Source: H17-190 sp034435615
GTDB taxonomy: Bacteria > Chloroflexota > Dehalococcoidia > SM23-28-2 > HRBIN24
Direction: 5' to 3'
DNA: 64,000 nucleotides
Assembly (NCBI GenBank): GCA_034435615.1
Contig: DAOTWZ010000032.1
Location: 1-64,000 of the forward strand
Positions within the stretch are counted from its first letter, which is position 1. Each line of letters opens with the position of its first letter. Below, piece after piece: positions 34,007 through 43,845 of this stretch. A program made the translations under genes and the position numbers. Below the pieces are notes generated by a model that worked only from the letters and a program-made list of their open reading frames with translations, made no database searches and was not told where the DNA came from.

Positions 34007-35875
34007 ATGTACACCATCGGCACGGCGGGTCACGTAGACCACGGTAAGTCAGCCCTCGTCAAGGCCCTCACCGGCATAGACCCCGACCGCCTTCGTGAGG
34101 AGAAGGAACGGGGGATGACCATAGACCTGGGCTTCGCCTGGTTGCGCCTCCCCTCCGGCCAGGAGGTCAGCATCGTGGACGTGCCGGGCCACGAGCGGTT
34201 CGTCCATAACATGCTGGCCGGGGTGGGGGGCATAGACCTGGCGCTCCTGGTGGTTGCGGCCGACGAGGGGGTGATGCCCCAGACCCGGGAGCACCTGGCC
34301 ATCCTCGACCTGCTGGAGGTGCGGCGCGGAGTGGTGGCCATCACCAAGCGCGACCTGGTGGACGAGGAGTGGCTGGAACTGGTGAAGGCAGAGGTGGAGG
34401 AGGAGCTGCGAGGCACCTCCCTGGAGGGGGCGGTCATGGTGGCGTGCTCCTCCCTCACCGGGGAGGGGCTGCCGGAGCTCCTTCAGGTGCTGGAGGCCGA
34501 GCTCTCCCGCACGCCGCCACGCCGGGACATCGGGCGGCCGCGGCTGCCTATAGACCGCGCCTTCACTCTCCCTGGCTTCGGCACCATCGTAACCGGCACC
34601 CTCATAGACGGCTCCCTGGCGCTGGGGCAGGAGGTGGAGGTGGTGCCCGGCGGCCTGCACTCCCGCATACGGGGCCTCCAGAGCCATGGCCGGCCCCTGG
34701 ATCGCGCCCCGCCGGGGAGGCGCACCGCCGTCAACCTGGCGGGGGTGGCGGTGGAGGACGTGGAGCGGGGGATGGTGGTCACCACCCCGGGGTGGCTGAC
34801 CCCTACCGTGGCGGTGGATGTGCGCTTCCGCACCGCCCGTCACCTGCGCCGGCCCGTGCGCCATGCCCTGGAGGTCACCTTTCACGCCGGCAGCGCCGAG
34901 GTCCCCGGCCGCCTCCTCCTGCTGGACCGGGACGAGGTACCCCCGGGGGAGACGGCCTGGGCGCAGGTGCGGCTGGCCCAGCCGGTGGCCGTCGTCAGGG
35001 GGGACCACTTCGTCGTTCGCGACCCCAACGACACCCTGGGCGGCGGCCGGGTGGTGGACACCCACGTCCGTCGCCATCGTCGGTTTCATGGCCCCACCCT
35101 GGCGTCGCTGGAGTTGCTGGAGCGGGGCACTCCGGGCGAGGTGATAGTAGCGGCCATCGCCCGTCGGGAGCCCGTGGCCCTGCGGGAGCTGGCCCGGGGC
35201 GTGGAGCTATCGCCCCAGGAGCTGCGGCAGGAGCTGGAGAGGCTGACGGCCAGCGGTGAAGTCGTTGCCCTGGGCGAGGGCCCCCTGCAGGAGGAGCACA
35301 TCCTCTTCACCGCCCAGGGGCTGGCCCGTTTGCAGGAGCGGGCGGAGGAGGCGGTAAGGACCTACCACCAGCAGCGCCCCCTCCGACGCGGCATCTCCCG
35401 GGAGGAGCTGCGCAGCCGGCTCGGCCTGCCCCAGCGCCCCTTCGACCTGGCCCTGGCCTACTGGACAGACAAAGGCGTCCTGAGGGACGCCGGGGGCCTG
35501 GTGGCCCTCCCCGGCCACGCTCCCCGTCCCACGCCGGAGCAGCAGGCCCTCCTGGACGCCTACCTGCAGGCCCTGCGGGCCAGCCCTTACTCGCCGCCTA
35601 CCGATATGAAGCTCGACCCGGAGCTGATGGCCTATCTGGAGGAGACGGGCCAGATAGTGCGGGTGAGCCCGGAGGTGGCCTTTGCCGCCGAGGCCTACCG
35701 GGAGATGGTGGAGCGCATAGTGGCCGCCCTGCGAGAGCGGGGCAGCCTGACCCTGGGCCAGGTGCGGGACATGTTCGGCACCAGCCGCAAGTACGTGCAG
35801 CCCCTCCTGGAGCACCTGGATGCCCAGCGCATCACCCGCCGCGTGGGGGACGAGCGGGTGCTTCGGCGCGGCTAG
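34007..35875 (+). CDS. selB: Selenocysteine-specific elongation factor SelB
   Basis: Delivers selenocysteyl-tRNA to UGA codons. The 622 residues contain the GTPase G1 motif GHVDHGKS at 8-15, the MTIDLGFAW switch region, [12 protein letters not shown], the TKRD (NKxD-type) guanine-specificity loop, two beta-barrel domains, and C-terminal winged helices (from about 370) that bind the SECIS RNA. The ATG at 34007 gives the family start [15 protein letters not shown]; the frame is open 14 codons upstream. SelA, SelD and tRNA-Sec are not in the window, and I see no gene interrupted by an in-frame TGA here. Confidence 0.93.
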   Translation: MYTIGTAGHVDHGKSALVKALTGIDPDRLREEKERGMTIDLGFAWLRLPSGQEVSIVDVPGHERFVHNMLAGVGGIDLALLVVAADEGVMPQTREHLAILDLLEVRRGVVAITKRDLVDEEWLELVKAEVEEELRGTSLEGAVMVACSSLTGEGLPELLQVLEAELSRTPPRRDIGRPRLPIDRAFTLPGFGTIVTGTLIDGSLALGQEVEVVPGGLHSRIRGLQSHGRPLDRAPPGRRTAVNLAGVAVEDVERGMVVTTPGWLTPTVAVDVRFRTARHLRRPVRHALEVTFHAGSAEVPGRLLLLDRDEVPPGETAWAQVRLAQPVAVVRGDHFVVRDPNDTLGGGRVVDTHVRRHRRFHGPTLASLELLERGTPGEVIVAAIARREPVALRELARGVELSPQELRQELERLTASGEVVALGEGPLQEEHILFTAQGLARLQERAEEAVRTYHQQRPLRRGISREELRSRLGLPQRPFDLALAYWTDKGVLRDAGGLVALPGHAPRPTPEQQALLDAYLQALRASPYSPPTDMKLDPELMAYLEETGQIVRVSPEVAFAAEAYREMVERIVAALRERGSLTLGQVRDMFGTSRKYVQPLLEHLDAQRITRRVGDERVLRRG

Positions 35876-35978
35876 CTCCACCCCGATGGGCGGGCGCTAT
35901 AATCTGGGCGGCGTCCCTGGCTGTGGTTGTTCCTCGCCTCTCTCCGCTGGCTGTCCCCGGCGTCCGGGGCGAGAGGGC

Positions 35979-38468
35979 CTACGCCTCGGCGGGGACAGGA
36001 CGCCGGGGGAAGAGGCGGCGCCAGAGACGGGCCAGGTCTCCCTCCTCCCAGGAGACCAGCACCTGGCTGGCCACGAAGATGGAGCTGTAGGTGCCGGTGA
36101 CGGTGCCCAGCAGCATCACCAGCAGGAGCTCCTGGATGGTGCCGCCGCCCAGCAGCATCAGGGCTACCACGGTGATGAGCAGGGTCAGCGAGGTGTTCAG
36201 GGAGCGCACCAGCGTCTCCGTCAGGCTGGCGTTGACCACCTCAGCCAGCGGATAGTCCGGGTAGCGCCCGCGGTTCTCCCGGATGCGGTCGAAGACGACG
36301 ATGGTGTCGTGGACGGAGAAACCGATGACCGTCAGCAGCCCCGTTATGAACATGGTGTTGACCTCGGTGCCGAATAGCTTGCCCAGGATGGAGAAGGCGC
36401 CCACCACGAAGAGGGCGTCGTGCATCAGGGCGATGATGGCTGCCACGCCGTAGCGGAGAGGATTGGGGACACCGCGGAAGGCCCAACTGATGTAGAGGAG
36501 GATGGCCGCCGCCGCCACAGCCACGGCGATGGCAGCGTTGCGACCGATGGCCCGGGAGACTATCTCGGAGACGGTATCGAAGTTGGTCACCCGGAAGGGG
36601 CCGAAGCGGTCACGGAGGGCCTCCTCTAGAGTGTCCCGCTCAGAGGGAGGAGTGGGCCCCACCGGGGGCACGTTCACCGCACCCTCCAGGTCTCCCAGCC
36701 GGATGATGAAATCGCCGGCGTCGGTCACCTGGATGCGGGCGTCGGGGTGGCCCAGGTCAGCCAGGGCAGAGCGGACGGCCTCGGCGCTCACCCGGGGGTC
36801 TTCGAAGCGCACGGTCATGGTGGTGCCGCTGGTGAACTCGATGCCGGGCTTCAGGGCCGGCGGCACCATCAGCGATATGAGGCCCGGGACGAGGATGAGC
36901 ACCGAGAGGACGTAGTAGAGGCCGCGCCGCTTCACGAAGTCCAGGGGCAGGGAGCGTCGCCGCTCCCCGCTGGCGGTCAGCCGGCGCGCTGGCTCCACGT
37001 TGAAGAGCCAGGGGCGGCGGGCCAGGGGCGTCAGGAGGAGAAGACGCAGGTAGGTGCGCGTCACCGTGATGGCCGAGAACATGCTCACTAGCACGCCGAT
37101 GGCCAGCGTCAGGGCGAAGCCCTTCACCAGACTAGCGTTGAACTGATCGCCGAACCACCAGAGGATGCCGCAGGTTATGAGGGTGGAGACGTTGCTGTCC
37201 CGTATGGAGGGCCAGGCGCGGTCGAAGCCCGCCCGTATAGCGGTGGCCAGGTTGCGGCCTCCCCGCAACTCCTCCTTGAGCCGCTCGAAGACCAGGATGT
37301 TGGCGTCCACCGCCATCCCCACCGAGAGGACGAAGGCGGCGATGCCGGCCAGGGTAAGGGTCACCGGCCACAGTTTGAAGATGAGGAGCAGGGTGGAGGC
37401 ATAGGTGACCAGGGCCAGGGCCGCCACCACCCCGGGCAGGCGGTAGATGAGCACCATGAAGGCCATGACGGCCAGGATGCCGATGATGCCCGCCTGAATG
37501 CTGTGACGCACCGTGGCGTCGCCCAGGGTGGCGTCCACCTCCGTCTGCTGGACCACCCGCATGGGCACCGGCAGGGCGCCCGAATTGAGCTGGACGCGCA
37601 GGCGGCGGGCCTCGTTCAGGTCGAGCCCGGTGATGACGGAGCTCTCCGTCAGCCGCTGCTGGACGATGGGCGAGGCTATCATCTCCTCGTCCAGGGCGAT
37701 GACCAGAGGGTAGCCCACCAGCCGGCCGCTGACGTCGCTCAGGATGGCAGCTCCCCGGCTGTTGAAATTGAGGGTGACCTGGAAGCCACGGCCGCCAGGG
37801 TCGGGCACTACCTGAGAGTTGGGCTGTAGCAGGTTGCCGGTGAGGGGCACCCCCACGATGTCAGGCCGGCAGTCGCGCCGGCAGCGGGCCGGCTCCACGA
37901 TGAGCTCCCCCATCTGGCCCGTCGACCCCAGGCAGAGCACCTTGCCCTGCTCCCGGTCCAGGTAGGTGGCCTGGAGGGGCGTCTCGAACTCGGAGCCGTC
38001 CGGGGCGCGGCAGACCAGGTTCCCCGTGGCCTCGTTGATCCTGGGCTCCAGGAACTGGAGGAGGGCAGTGCGGCCTATCAGCTCTCGCGCCTCCTCCGGC
38101 CTGATGCCGGGTAGCTGGACGGAGAGGCGATAGCGGCCCTCCCGCTGGATCTCCGTCTCCGCCACGCCGAAGGCATTGACCCGCTGCTCGATGATGTTCT
38201 TGGCCCCCTCCATGGCGGCGTCTATGTCCACGCCGGGGGGGATGCGGGCCGGGTCGGCCTCCAGGAGGATGTAGGTGCCGCCCTTGAGGTCCAGCCCCAG
38301 GCGCATCTCCTGACGGTCGAAGCCGCCGATCTTCAGCCCCTGCCCTTTGGGCCAGGGTATGAAGTCCGGCAGGTAGCGGTTCGGGTTGCCCGGCCAGACC
38401 ACCACGATGGCGAAGGCCGTCAGGGCGACGATGAAGGCGAGGAGCCAGAGGTCATTCCGCTGACGCAT
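35979..38468 (-). CDS. secDF: Fused protein-export membrane protein SecDF
   Basis: Proton-driven accessory of the Sec translocon, here with SecD and SecF joined in one 829-residue chain. The SecD half has the first helix (LWLLAFIVALTAFAIVVVW), the GLDLKGGTYILLE motif, a large periplasmic domain and the helix bundle with SVGMAVDANILVFERLKEEL (D-A-N motif for proton relay). The SecF half begins near residue 530 (LPLDFVKRRGLYYVLSVLIL) and has the matching SVHDTIVVFDRIREN motif. About 12 helices in all. Its ATG lies inside the yajC end (17 nt overlap). A TATAAT on the opposite strand at 35898 is probably chance. Confidence 0.95.
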   Translation of the reverse strand: MRQRNDLWLLAFIVALTAFAIVVVWPGNPNRYLPDFIPWPKGQGLKIGGFDRQEMRLGLDLKGGTYILLEADPARIPPGVDIDAAMEGAKNIIEQRVNAFGVAETEIQREGRYRLSVQLPGIRPEEARELIGRTALLQFLEPRINEATGNLVCRAPDGSEFETPLQATYLDREQGKVLCLGSTGQMGELIVEPARCRRDCRPDIVGVPLTGNLLQPNSQVVPDPGGRGFQVTLNFNSRGAAILSDVSGRLVGYPLVIALDEEMIASPIVQQRLTESSVITGLDLNEARRLRVQLNSGALPVPMRVVQQTEVDATLGDATVRHSIQAGIIGILAVMAFMVLIYRLPGVVAALALVTYASTLLLIFKLWPVTLTLAGIAAFVLSVGMAVDANILVFERLKEELRGGRNLATAIRAGFDRAWPSIRDSNVSTLITCGILWWFGDQFNASLVKGFALTLAIGVLVSMFSAITVTRTYLRLLLLTPLARRPWLFNVEPARRLTASGERRRSLPLDFVKRRGLYYVLSVLILVPGLISLMVPPALKPGIEFTSGTTMTVRFEDPRVSAEAVRSALADLGHPDARIQVTDAGDFIIRLGDLEGAVNVPPVGPTPPSERDTLEEALRDRFGPFRVTNFDTVSEIVSRAIGRNAAIAVAVAAAAILLYISWAFRGVPNPLRYGVAAIIALMHDALFVVGAFSILGKLFGTEVNTMFITGLLTVIGFSVHDTIVVFDRIRENRGRYPDYPLAEVVNASLTETLVRSLNTSLTLLITVVALMLLGGGTIQELLLVMLLGTVTGTYSSIFVASQVLVSWEEGDLARLWRRLFPRRPVPAEA

Positions 38469-38799
38469 TGCGGTTCGCCTTGGGGGAAGCGGGAGCGGCT
38501 TCTGAGGGCGTCTCCGTCTGGCCAGAGGAGAGGCGCTGCACTATGGCCGTGGCCACGGCCCGCACCTCCACACCCTTCGCCAGCTCCAGGACCAACTCGG
38601 CCGGCCCCTCGTCGGGGACGACGATCTCCTTCACGGTGGCGATGAGGCCGCCCTGGGTCAGCACCCGGTCTCCCGCCCGCAGCTCCAGGAGCGTCTGGCG
38701 CTGGCGGCGGCGCTCCTGCTGGACGGGCCGGTAGAAGGCGAAGTAGAAGAGGACGGCGATAGCCACCGGATAGGCCAGGGCGAAGACCAGGACGTCCAT
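38452..38799 (-). CDS. yajC: Preprotein translocase subunit YajC
   Basis: Small single-helix membrane partner of SecDF. The 115 residues start MDVLVFALAYPVAIAVLFYFAFYRP (one helix at about 5-22), followed by the conserved basic QQERRRQRQTLLELRAGDRVLTQGGLIATV segment and a beta-rich cytoplasmic domain, then an Ala/Pro/Ser tail. The ATG at 38799 shares a base with the stop of the CCA-adding gene (TGATG) and the stop overlaps secDF, so all three are coupled. Confidence 0.93.
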   Translation of the reverse strand: MDVLVFALAYPVAIAVLFYFAFYRPVQQERRRQRQTLLELRAGDRVLTQGGLIATVKEIVVPDEGPAELVLELAKGVEVRAVATAIVQRLSSGQTETPSEAAPASPKANRNASAE

Positions 38800-40334
38800 C
38801 AGGGGCCACCTCCAGCCGCTACCTTCATGCGCTCCAGCAGTCGTCGGGCGAGGGCCAGGGCCTCCTCGCGGTTCTTCACTTCTCCTGTGGCCTGAGCCTC
38901 TCGTAGCGCCTCCAGCAGGGCGCCGACGGTGGGCCCAGGCCGCAGCCCCAGGGCCTCCATCAGGTCGTGGCCGGTCACCAGCCTGGGGGGCTGTCGCAGC
39001 TCGCGGCGGCGCTCCGGCTCCTGGAGGACGTGGAGGACGAGGCCCACATGCCACTGCCAGCCCTGCCAGTCCAGGCGGGAGCCCACGGTGGCCAGGTGGT
39101 CGGCCAGGCTCAGGATGAGGACGCCCCAGGCTGCTTCCCCGCAGTCGCGGTAGAAACGGTAGATGGCACGCGGGGTAGGCGGGCCCTGCTGGGCCATCTG
39201 GGTTGGCCGCAGGTGGGCGCGCACCAGCCGTCCCACGAAGTCCTCCTCCCGGCTGGAGAAGCGGAGACGGGCCATGATGCCCCGCGCCAGCTCCTCTCCC
39301 AGGCGGTCGTGCCCGAAGAAGCGGAGACGCCCGCTGGCGTCCACGCTCCTGGTGGCCGGCTTGGCCACGTCGTGCAGGAGGCCTCCCAGCTTCAGTAGCG
39401 CCTGCCGGGGGCGGCCGGCCACCACCTCCTCGTCCAGATAGGAGCGAAGGGAGGGGGCCAGAGGGCCGAGCTCATCCCAGAGGCTGCTCCAGAGGGCGGG
39501 CTCCCGGGGCTGCCAGGGGCTCCCCTCGCTGGCCGACGGCGGGACGAGGGCCAGCAGCAGGTCCAGGGCCTCTACCGTCGCCAGGGCGTGGCCCAGGACG
39601 TCCCAGTAGTGCTCCCGGGGCTGGGAGACTCCCCGTCCGGACGTAACCTCGGGCAGGAGCGAGGACAGCAGCCCCAGCGACTCCAGCAGACGGAGACCCC
39701 TGGCCGTCCGATGACTGGCCAGGAGGCGGACCAGCTCGTCCCGCTGGCGCTCGGGGGCGGTCTGGGGCAGGAGGTGGGCATGCTCGGCGATGGCCCGGGC
39801 GGTGGCGGGCTCTAGCTGGAAGTCAAGCTCCACGGCCAGCCGGACTCCCCGGAGGAGGCGCAGGGGATCGTCGCGGAGGGCGTCCACGCTCACCAATCGC
39901 ACCAGGCGGGCCGCCAGGTCTCGCCGGCCGCCACAGGGGTCCAGGATGGCGGCCTCGCCCCGGGCCAGGGGGTCTAGGGGCGCCGCCAGGGCGTCCACGG
40001 TGTAGTCCCGCCGGCGCAGGTCCTCCTCTATGTCCCCGGAGAGGGGGTGGAGGTCCACCGCCAGGGAGGCGCCCTCGCCGACGGGCACGACGAGACGGCC
40101 CATATCCTCGTCCCGGGAGAGGATGAAGAAGCGCCCTCCCAACGCCTGCGCCAGCTCCGGCCCCACTATGGCCGGGGAAGCGCCGATGGCCAGGTCTACG
40201 TCCTGGCTGGGGCGGCCCAGGAGGAGGTCCCGCAGGAAGCCTCCCACCACATAGGCCTCCGTCCCCCGCTGGGCCAGGAGGCCGGCCAGCCTGGAGAGGA
40301 GACGGGACGCCTCCCGGGGAAGGGGCAGGGGCAT
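38799..40334 (-). CDS. CCA-adding tRNA nucleotidyltransferase / poly(A) polymerase family, with HD domain
   Basis: Class II nucleotidyltransferase that builds or repairs the 3' CCA of tRNA, or adds poly(A). The 511 residues have the head motif AYVVGGFLRDLLLGRPSQDVDLAI, with the catalytic Asp-x-Asp, the DLRRRDYTVDALA (RRD) and DPLRLLRGVRLAVEL motifs, and a C-terminal HD domain (LLHDVAKPATR, about 310-420). CCA addition, A-addition or both cannot be told from sequence by eye; lineages with split activities exist. The gene overlaps def upstream and yajC downstream by a few bases. Confidence 0.9.
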   Translation of the reverse strand: MPLPLPREASRLLSRLAGLLAQRGTEAYVVGGFLRDLLLGRPSQDVDLAIGASPAIVGPELAQALGGRFFILSRDEDMGRLVVPVGEGASLAVDLHPLSGDIEEDLRRRDYTVDALAAPLDPLARGEAAILDPCGGRRDLAARLVRLVSVDALRDDPLRLLRGVRLAVELDFQLEPATARAIAEHAHLLPQTAPERQRDELVRLLASHRTARGLRLLESLGLLSSLLPEVTSGRGVSQPREHYWDVLGHALATVEALDLLLALVPPSASEGSPWQPREPALWSSLWDELGPLAPSLRSYLDEEVVAGRPRQALLKLGGLLHDVAKPATRSVDASGRLRFFGHDRLGEELARGIMARLRFSSREEDFVGRLVRAHLRPTQMAQQGPPTPRAIYRFYRDCGEAAWGVLILSLADHLATVGSRLDWQGWQWHVGLVLHVLQEPERRRELRQPPRLVTGHDLMEALGLRPGPTVGALLEALREAQATGEVKNREEALALARRLLERMKVAAGGGP

Positions 40335-40852
40335 CAGCTCCTCCCCTCCAGCTCCACCGCTTCCTCGCTGATCTTCACCAGTTCGTCCAGGCTCTTCAGG
40401 TGGTCTATGTAGAGGATGCCGTTGATGTGGTCCACCTCGTGCTCCAGCGCCTGGGCCAGGAGGGCGTCCCGCTCCCCTCCCTTTGCCGAGGCCTTGATGC
40501 GGACGGTCCGGCCCTGCAGGTCCAGCCCCCGCGCCACCACCGTGACGGACCTGGGGACGAGGGCGCGGTAGCCAGGGATGGAGAGGCAGCCCTCCTCTAC
40601 CTCGCGGCGGCCCTCCCGCTTGACGATCTCCGGGTTGACCAGGGCGAAGGGCTCCTCGTCCGGCAGGCCGATGACGATGACCCGCAGGGAGACGCCGATC
40701 TGGGGAGCGGCGATGCCGACGCCGTGGGCGGCGTACATGCTGTCTATCATGTCCCGCACCAGCTCCCGTATGGAGTCGTCTATGCTGGTGACCCGCTTGG
40801 CCTTAGCGCGCAGGACGGGGTCGCCCAGCAGCCGGATAGGACGAACGGCCAA
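40334..40852 (-). CDS. def: Peptide deformylase
   Basis: Removes the N-formyl group from new proteins. The 172 residues contain all three family motifs: GVGIAAPQ (44-51), EGCLS with the metal ligand Cys89 (87-91), and HEVDH (138-142). The start is a TTG at 40852 supported by GGAGGT about six nt upstream; there is no better start. It is the first gene of def-cca-yajC-secDF. Confidence 0.95.
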   Translation of the reverse strand: MAVRPIRLLGDPVLRAKAKRVTSIDDSIRELVRDMIDSMYAAHGVGIAAPQIGVSLRVIVIGLPDEEPFALVNPEIVKREGRREVEEGCLSIPGYRALVPRSVTVVARGLDLQGRTVRIKASAKGGERDALLAQALEHEVDHINGILYIDHLKSLDELVKISEEAVELEGRS

Positions 40853-40882
40853 GGCCGCACCTCCGCATCAGACGTCCTTTCC

Positions 40883-40888
40883 ATTCTA
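40883..40888 (-). promoter_or_regulatory. -10 box ahead of def
   Basis: Minus-strand TAGAAT about 30 nt upstream of the TTG start, with a weak TTTCCC -35 at 17 nt. It would allow def-cca-yajC-secDF to be read apart from priA. Confidence 0.4.
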
Positions 40889-40918
40889 ACCCGCCCCGTA
40901 GAGAGGGGAAACGTGGGG

Positions 40919-43360
40919 CTATCGGGCCAGGTGGACGGGGTCTATGTCGACCGTCCAGCCCTGGGGGAGGGAGAGGCCCCGCAACAGCTCGTCCGGCTGG
41001 TGGCCCTTGAGGGTGACGTGCCAGCGGTAGCGGCCCCGCAGGCGGTGGGGATGGGCAGGGGCGGGGCCCAGCACCTCCAGGGCAGTGAGGCCCCGCGCAT
41101 CCCTCTCCCGTCTCAGGGCGGCGGCCAGCCGCAGCGCCTCCAACCTGGCCCGCTCCTCCCGGGGGTGGACGTAGGTGAGGCGGGCCAGCCGGCCGAAGGG
41201 GGGGTAGCGCAACCGCTGCCGCAGCGCCACCTCGCTCTCGTAAAAGGAGCGGTAATCGTGGCGGGCGGCGGCGACGATGGCCGGGTGGCCGGGCGAATAG
41301 GTCTGGACGATGACGCGTCCCCCCCGGGGCCCACGGCCAGCCCGCCCCGCCACCTGCTCCAGTAGCTGGAAGGTGCGCTCGCTGCTGCGGAAGTCCGGCA
41401 GATGGAGGCCGATGTCGGCCAGCACCACCCCCGTCAGCGTGACCAGGGGCATGTGCAGCCCTTTGGCCAGCATCTGCGTGCCGATGAGGACGTCCGCCTG
41501 GTGAGAGGCGAAGGTCTCCATCACCCGCTGGTGGGCCCGCTGGGAGCGGGCCACGTCACGGTCCCAACGTAGGGTGCGTACGCCGGGGAAGAGGCGTCGC
41601 ACCTCCTCCTCCACCCGCTGCGTCCCCACGCCCAGCGGCCGCAGCTCGGAGGCGTCGCAGGAGGGACAGGACGCGGGCACCCGTCGCCGGCGGTTGCAGT
41701 GATGGCACTGGAGCTGCCCCTCCTGGCCGTGGTAGGTATAGGCCAGCCCGCAGCCCGGGCAGGAGGGGACGTGCCCGCACACCCGGCACTGCAGCAGGGA
41801 GGCGGTGCCCCTCCGGTTCAGGAAGAGGACCATCTGCTCACCGTTGGCCAGGGCGGTCGCCATCTCCTCCAGCAGGCGGCGGCTGAAGATACCCCGATTG
41901 CCCTGCCTCAGCTCCTGGCGCATGTCCACCACCTCCACCTCCGGCAGAGGGCTGGGGGCCACGCCGCCGTCGCCCGGCCGCAGGCGCTCCGGCAGCTCCA
42001 GCAGCCTGTACAGGCCGGCCCGGGCGAGGTGATAGCTCTCCACAGAGGGGGTAGCGCTGCCCAGCAGGAGGACGGCCCCGGTGAGCCGGCACAGCTCCTC
42101 CGCCACGCGGCGGGCGTGATAGCGGGGGGCGGCCTCGTCCTGCTTGTAGGTCCACTCGTGCTCCTCGTCTATGATGACCAGCCCCAGGTCCGGCTGGGGG
42201 GCGAAGATGGCGCTGCGGGCGCCGATGACCACGCCGTAGCGCCCCTCCCGCACCCGGAGCCAGGTGTCGTAGTGCTCGCCCGGGGAGAGGCCGCTGTGGA
42301 GCACCGTCACCTGGCCGGGGAAGCGCTCGGCGAAGCGGTGCACTGTCTGGGGCGTCAGAGCGATCTCCGGCACCAGGACGATGGCCCGCCTCCCCCGGGC
42401 CAGGGCCTCCTGGAGGACGCGCAGGTAGACCTCCGTCTTGCCGCTGCCGGTGACGCCGTGGAGGAGGAAGAAGGCGGGCCCGCCCCCTGTCGCCAGGGCC
42501 TCCACGACGGTGGCGGCGGCCGCCTCCTGTGCAGGGGTGAGGACGGGGGCTGGCCGCGGGGCGGGGGCCAGGCCAGCCAGGGGGTCTCGCATCTGGGGCA
42601 CCTGCTCCAGGGCGGCCCAGCCTCTCTCCAGGAGACGTTCCAGGTGCCTCCTGGAGAGCCCCAACTGCCGCAGCCTGGCCAGGGGCAGGGCTGGCCCCTC
42701 ACGTGCCAGGGCCCGCAGGAGGCCAGCCAGCCGCCCCTGTCGCTCCGCCAGGGAGGCAGCCAGCGCCTCCGCCTCCTCCGGTGACAGCAGGAGTCTGAGG
42801 TAGGGGGCCAGCCTGGGGCGGGCGCGCGGGGCGCCCAGGGCGTATTCCCGCTGCAAGAGGCCGCGGCGAACCAGAGAGGCCACGACGCTGGCCAGGGGTA
42901 GCGAGGGGAAGGCCCGCTCCAGGGCGGAGGTGCTCACCTGACCACGGGCGACCACATAGGACAGCACCCTTCGCTGGCCCTCCGTAAGGGAGAGGGAGTC
43001 CACGAGCTGGGCGCCCGCCGCGGCCCGCAGGTAGGTGAGGGGGCGCTGACGGAGCCCGGGCGGGAGCATCAGGGCCACGCAGTCGAAGAGGGGGGCCAGG
43101 TAATAAAAGGAAAGCCAGCGGGCGAGGGCGATCTGATGGGGCAGCAGGGGCGGGACGTCCCGGGCCACAGCGTCGATGTCCCGCGCCTCCGGGTAGGCCG
43201 GGGACTCCGTCAGCTCCATCACCACGCCTTGGAGCAGCCGCTGGCCGAAGGGGACGTAGACCGTCTGCCCGGGGGCCAGGGACATCCCGTCCGGGACGCG
43301 GTAGGTGAAGGTCTGCTGGGCAGGGATGGGCGAGTTTACCGCTACCTCGGCGAAGGGCAT
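40919..43360 (-). CDS. priA: Primosomal protein N' (replication restart helicase PriA)
   Basis: 3'-5' superfamily 2 helicase that reloads the replisome at stalled forks. The 813 residues have the N-terminal 3'BD (VNSPIPAQQTFTYRVP), a winged helix region, Walker A GVTGSGKTEVYLR, the DEEH box, and two zinc sites (CRVCGHVPSCPGCG and CHHCNRRRRVPASCPSC) in the helicase insertion, then SVQMLAKG-like GTQMLAKGLHMPLVT and the C-terminal domain. Length fits the family (about 730-830). It lies downstream of rplS after 94 nt that hold no visible gene. Confidence 0.95.
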   Translation of the reverse strand: MPFAEVAVNSPIPAQQTFTYRVPDGMSLAPGQTVYVPFGQRLLQGVVMELTESPAYPEARDIDAVARDVPPLLPHQIALARWLSFYYLAPLFDCVALMLPPGLRQRPLTYLRAAAGAQLVDSLSLTEGQRRVLSYVVARGQVSTSALERAFPSLPLASVVASLVRRGLLQREYALGAPRARPRLAPYLRLLLSPEEAEALAASLAERQGRLAGLLRALAREGPALPLARLRQLGLSRRHLERLLERGWAALEQVPQMRDPLAGLAPAPRPAPVLTPAQEAAAATVVEALATGGGPAFFLLHGVTGSGKTEVYLRVLQEALARGRRAIVLVPEIALTPQTVHRFAERFPGQVTVLHSGLSPGEHYDTWLRVREGRYGVVIGARSAIFAPQPDLGLVIIDEEHEWTYKQDEAAPRYHARRVAEELCRLTGAVLLLGSATPSVESYHLARAGLYRLLELPERLRPGDGGVAPSPLPEVEVVDMRQELRQGNRGIFSRRLLEEMATALANGEQMVLFLNRRGTASLLQCRVCGHVPSCPGCGLAYTYHGQEGQLQCHHCNRRRRVPASCPSCDASELRPLGVGTQRVEEEVRRLFPGVRTLRWDRDVARSQRAHQRVMETFASHQADVLIGTQMLAKGLHMPLVTLTGVVLADIGLHLPDFRSSERTFQLLEQVAGRAGRGPRGGRVIVQTYSPGHPAIVAAARHDYRSFYESEVALRQRLRYPPFGRLARLTYVHPREERARLEALRLAAALRRERDARGLTALEVLGPAPAHPHRLRGRYRWHVTLKGHQPDELLRGLSLPQGWTVDIDPVHLAR

Positions 43361-43454
43361 CGTGCGGGGCGGCGCCGGCGCTCTCCTCTACCCTGGCGCT
43401 GCCCTCTCTCCTCCCTCGACGGTGGGCAGGGGCCTGGCCCGGTGACGGCCCTGG

Positions 43455-43832
43455 CTACCCCTGGCGAGGGCCCTGGCCACGAGCGGGGGGCCGTCTCTCC
43501 TTGACGCGGGCCGCCCGCCCGATGCGCGTCCGCAGGTAGTAGAGGCGGGCTCGCCTCACCTTCCCCTGGCGGACCACCTCCACCTTCTGGACCATGGGGG
43601 AATAGAAAGGGAAGGTGCGCTCCACCCCCACGCCGTGGGTAACGCGGCGGACGGTGAAGGTGGAGTTGAGGCCACCGCCGCGGACGCGCAGCACCACGCC
43701 CTCGAAGACCTGGGTGCGCTCGCGGTCTCCCTCCACCACCTTCAGATGGACGCGGACGGTGTCGCCCGGGCCGAAGGGGGCGATCTCCGGGTTCTCACGG
43801 ATGCCGAGGACTGGCCGCAGGTCTATGTCCAT
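43455..43832 (-). CDS. rplS: 50S ribosomal protein L19
   Basis: Ribosomal protein at the 30S-50S interface. The 125-residue product from the ATG at 43832 has the family core [43 protein letters not shown] and [12 protein letters not shown] basic tail rich in Pro/Gly/Arg follows ([15 protein letters not shown]). The frame is open upstream into trmD, but that part is trmD shadow and the 13 nt gap with GAGG fits the ATG used. Confidence 0.96.
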   Translation of the reverse strand: MDIDLRPVLGIRENPEIAPFGPGDTVRVHLKVVEGDRERTQVFEGVVLRVRGGGLNSTFTVRRVTHGVGVERTFPFYSPMVQKVEVVRQGKVRRARLYYLRTRIGRAARVKERRPPARGQGPRQG

Positions 43833-43845
43833 CGCCTCAGTCAGT

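Noticed and set aside
35898..35903. Plus-strand TATAAT between selB and secDF
   Set aside because: No -35, no TG, no downstream gene on that strand; it would only run antisense into secDF.
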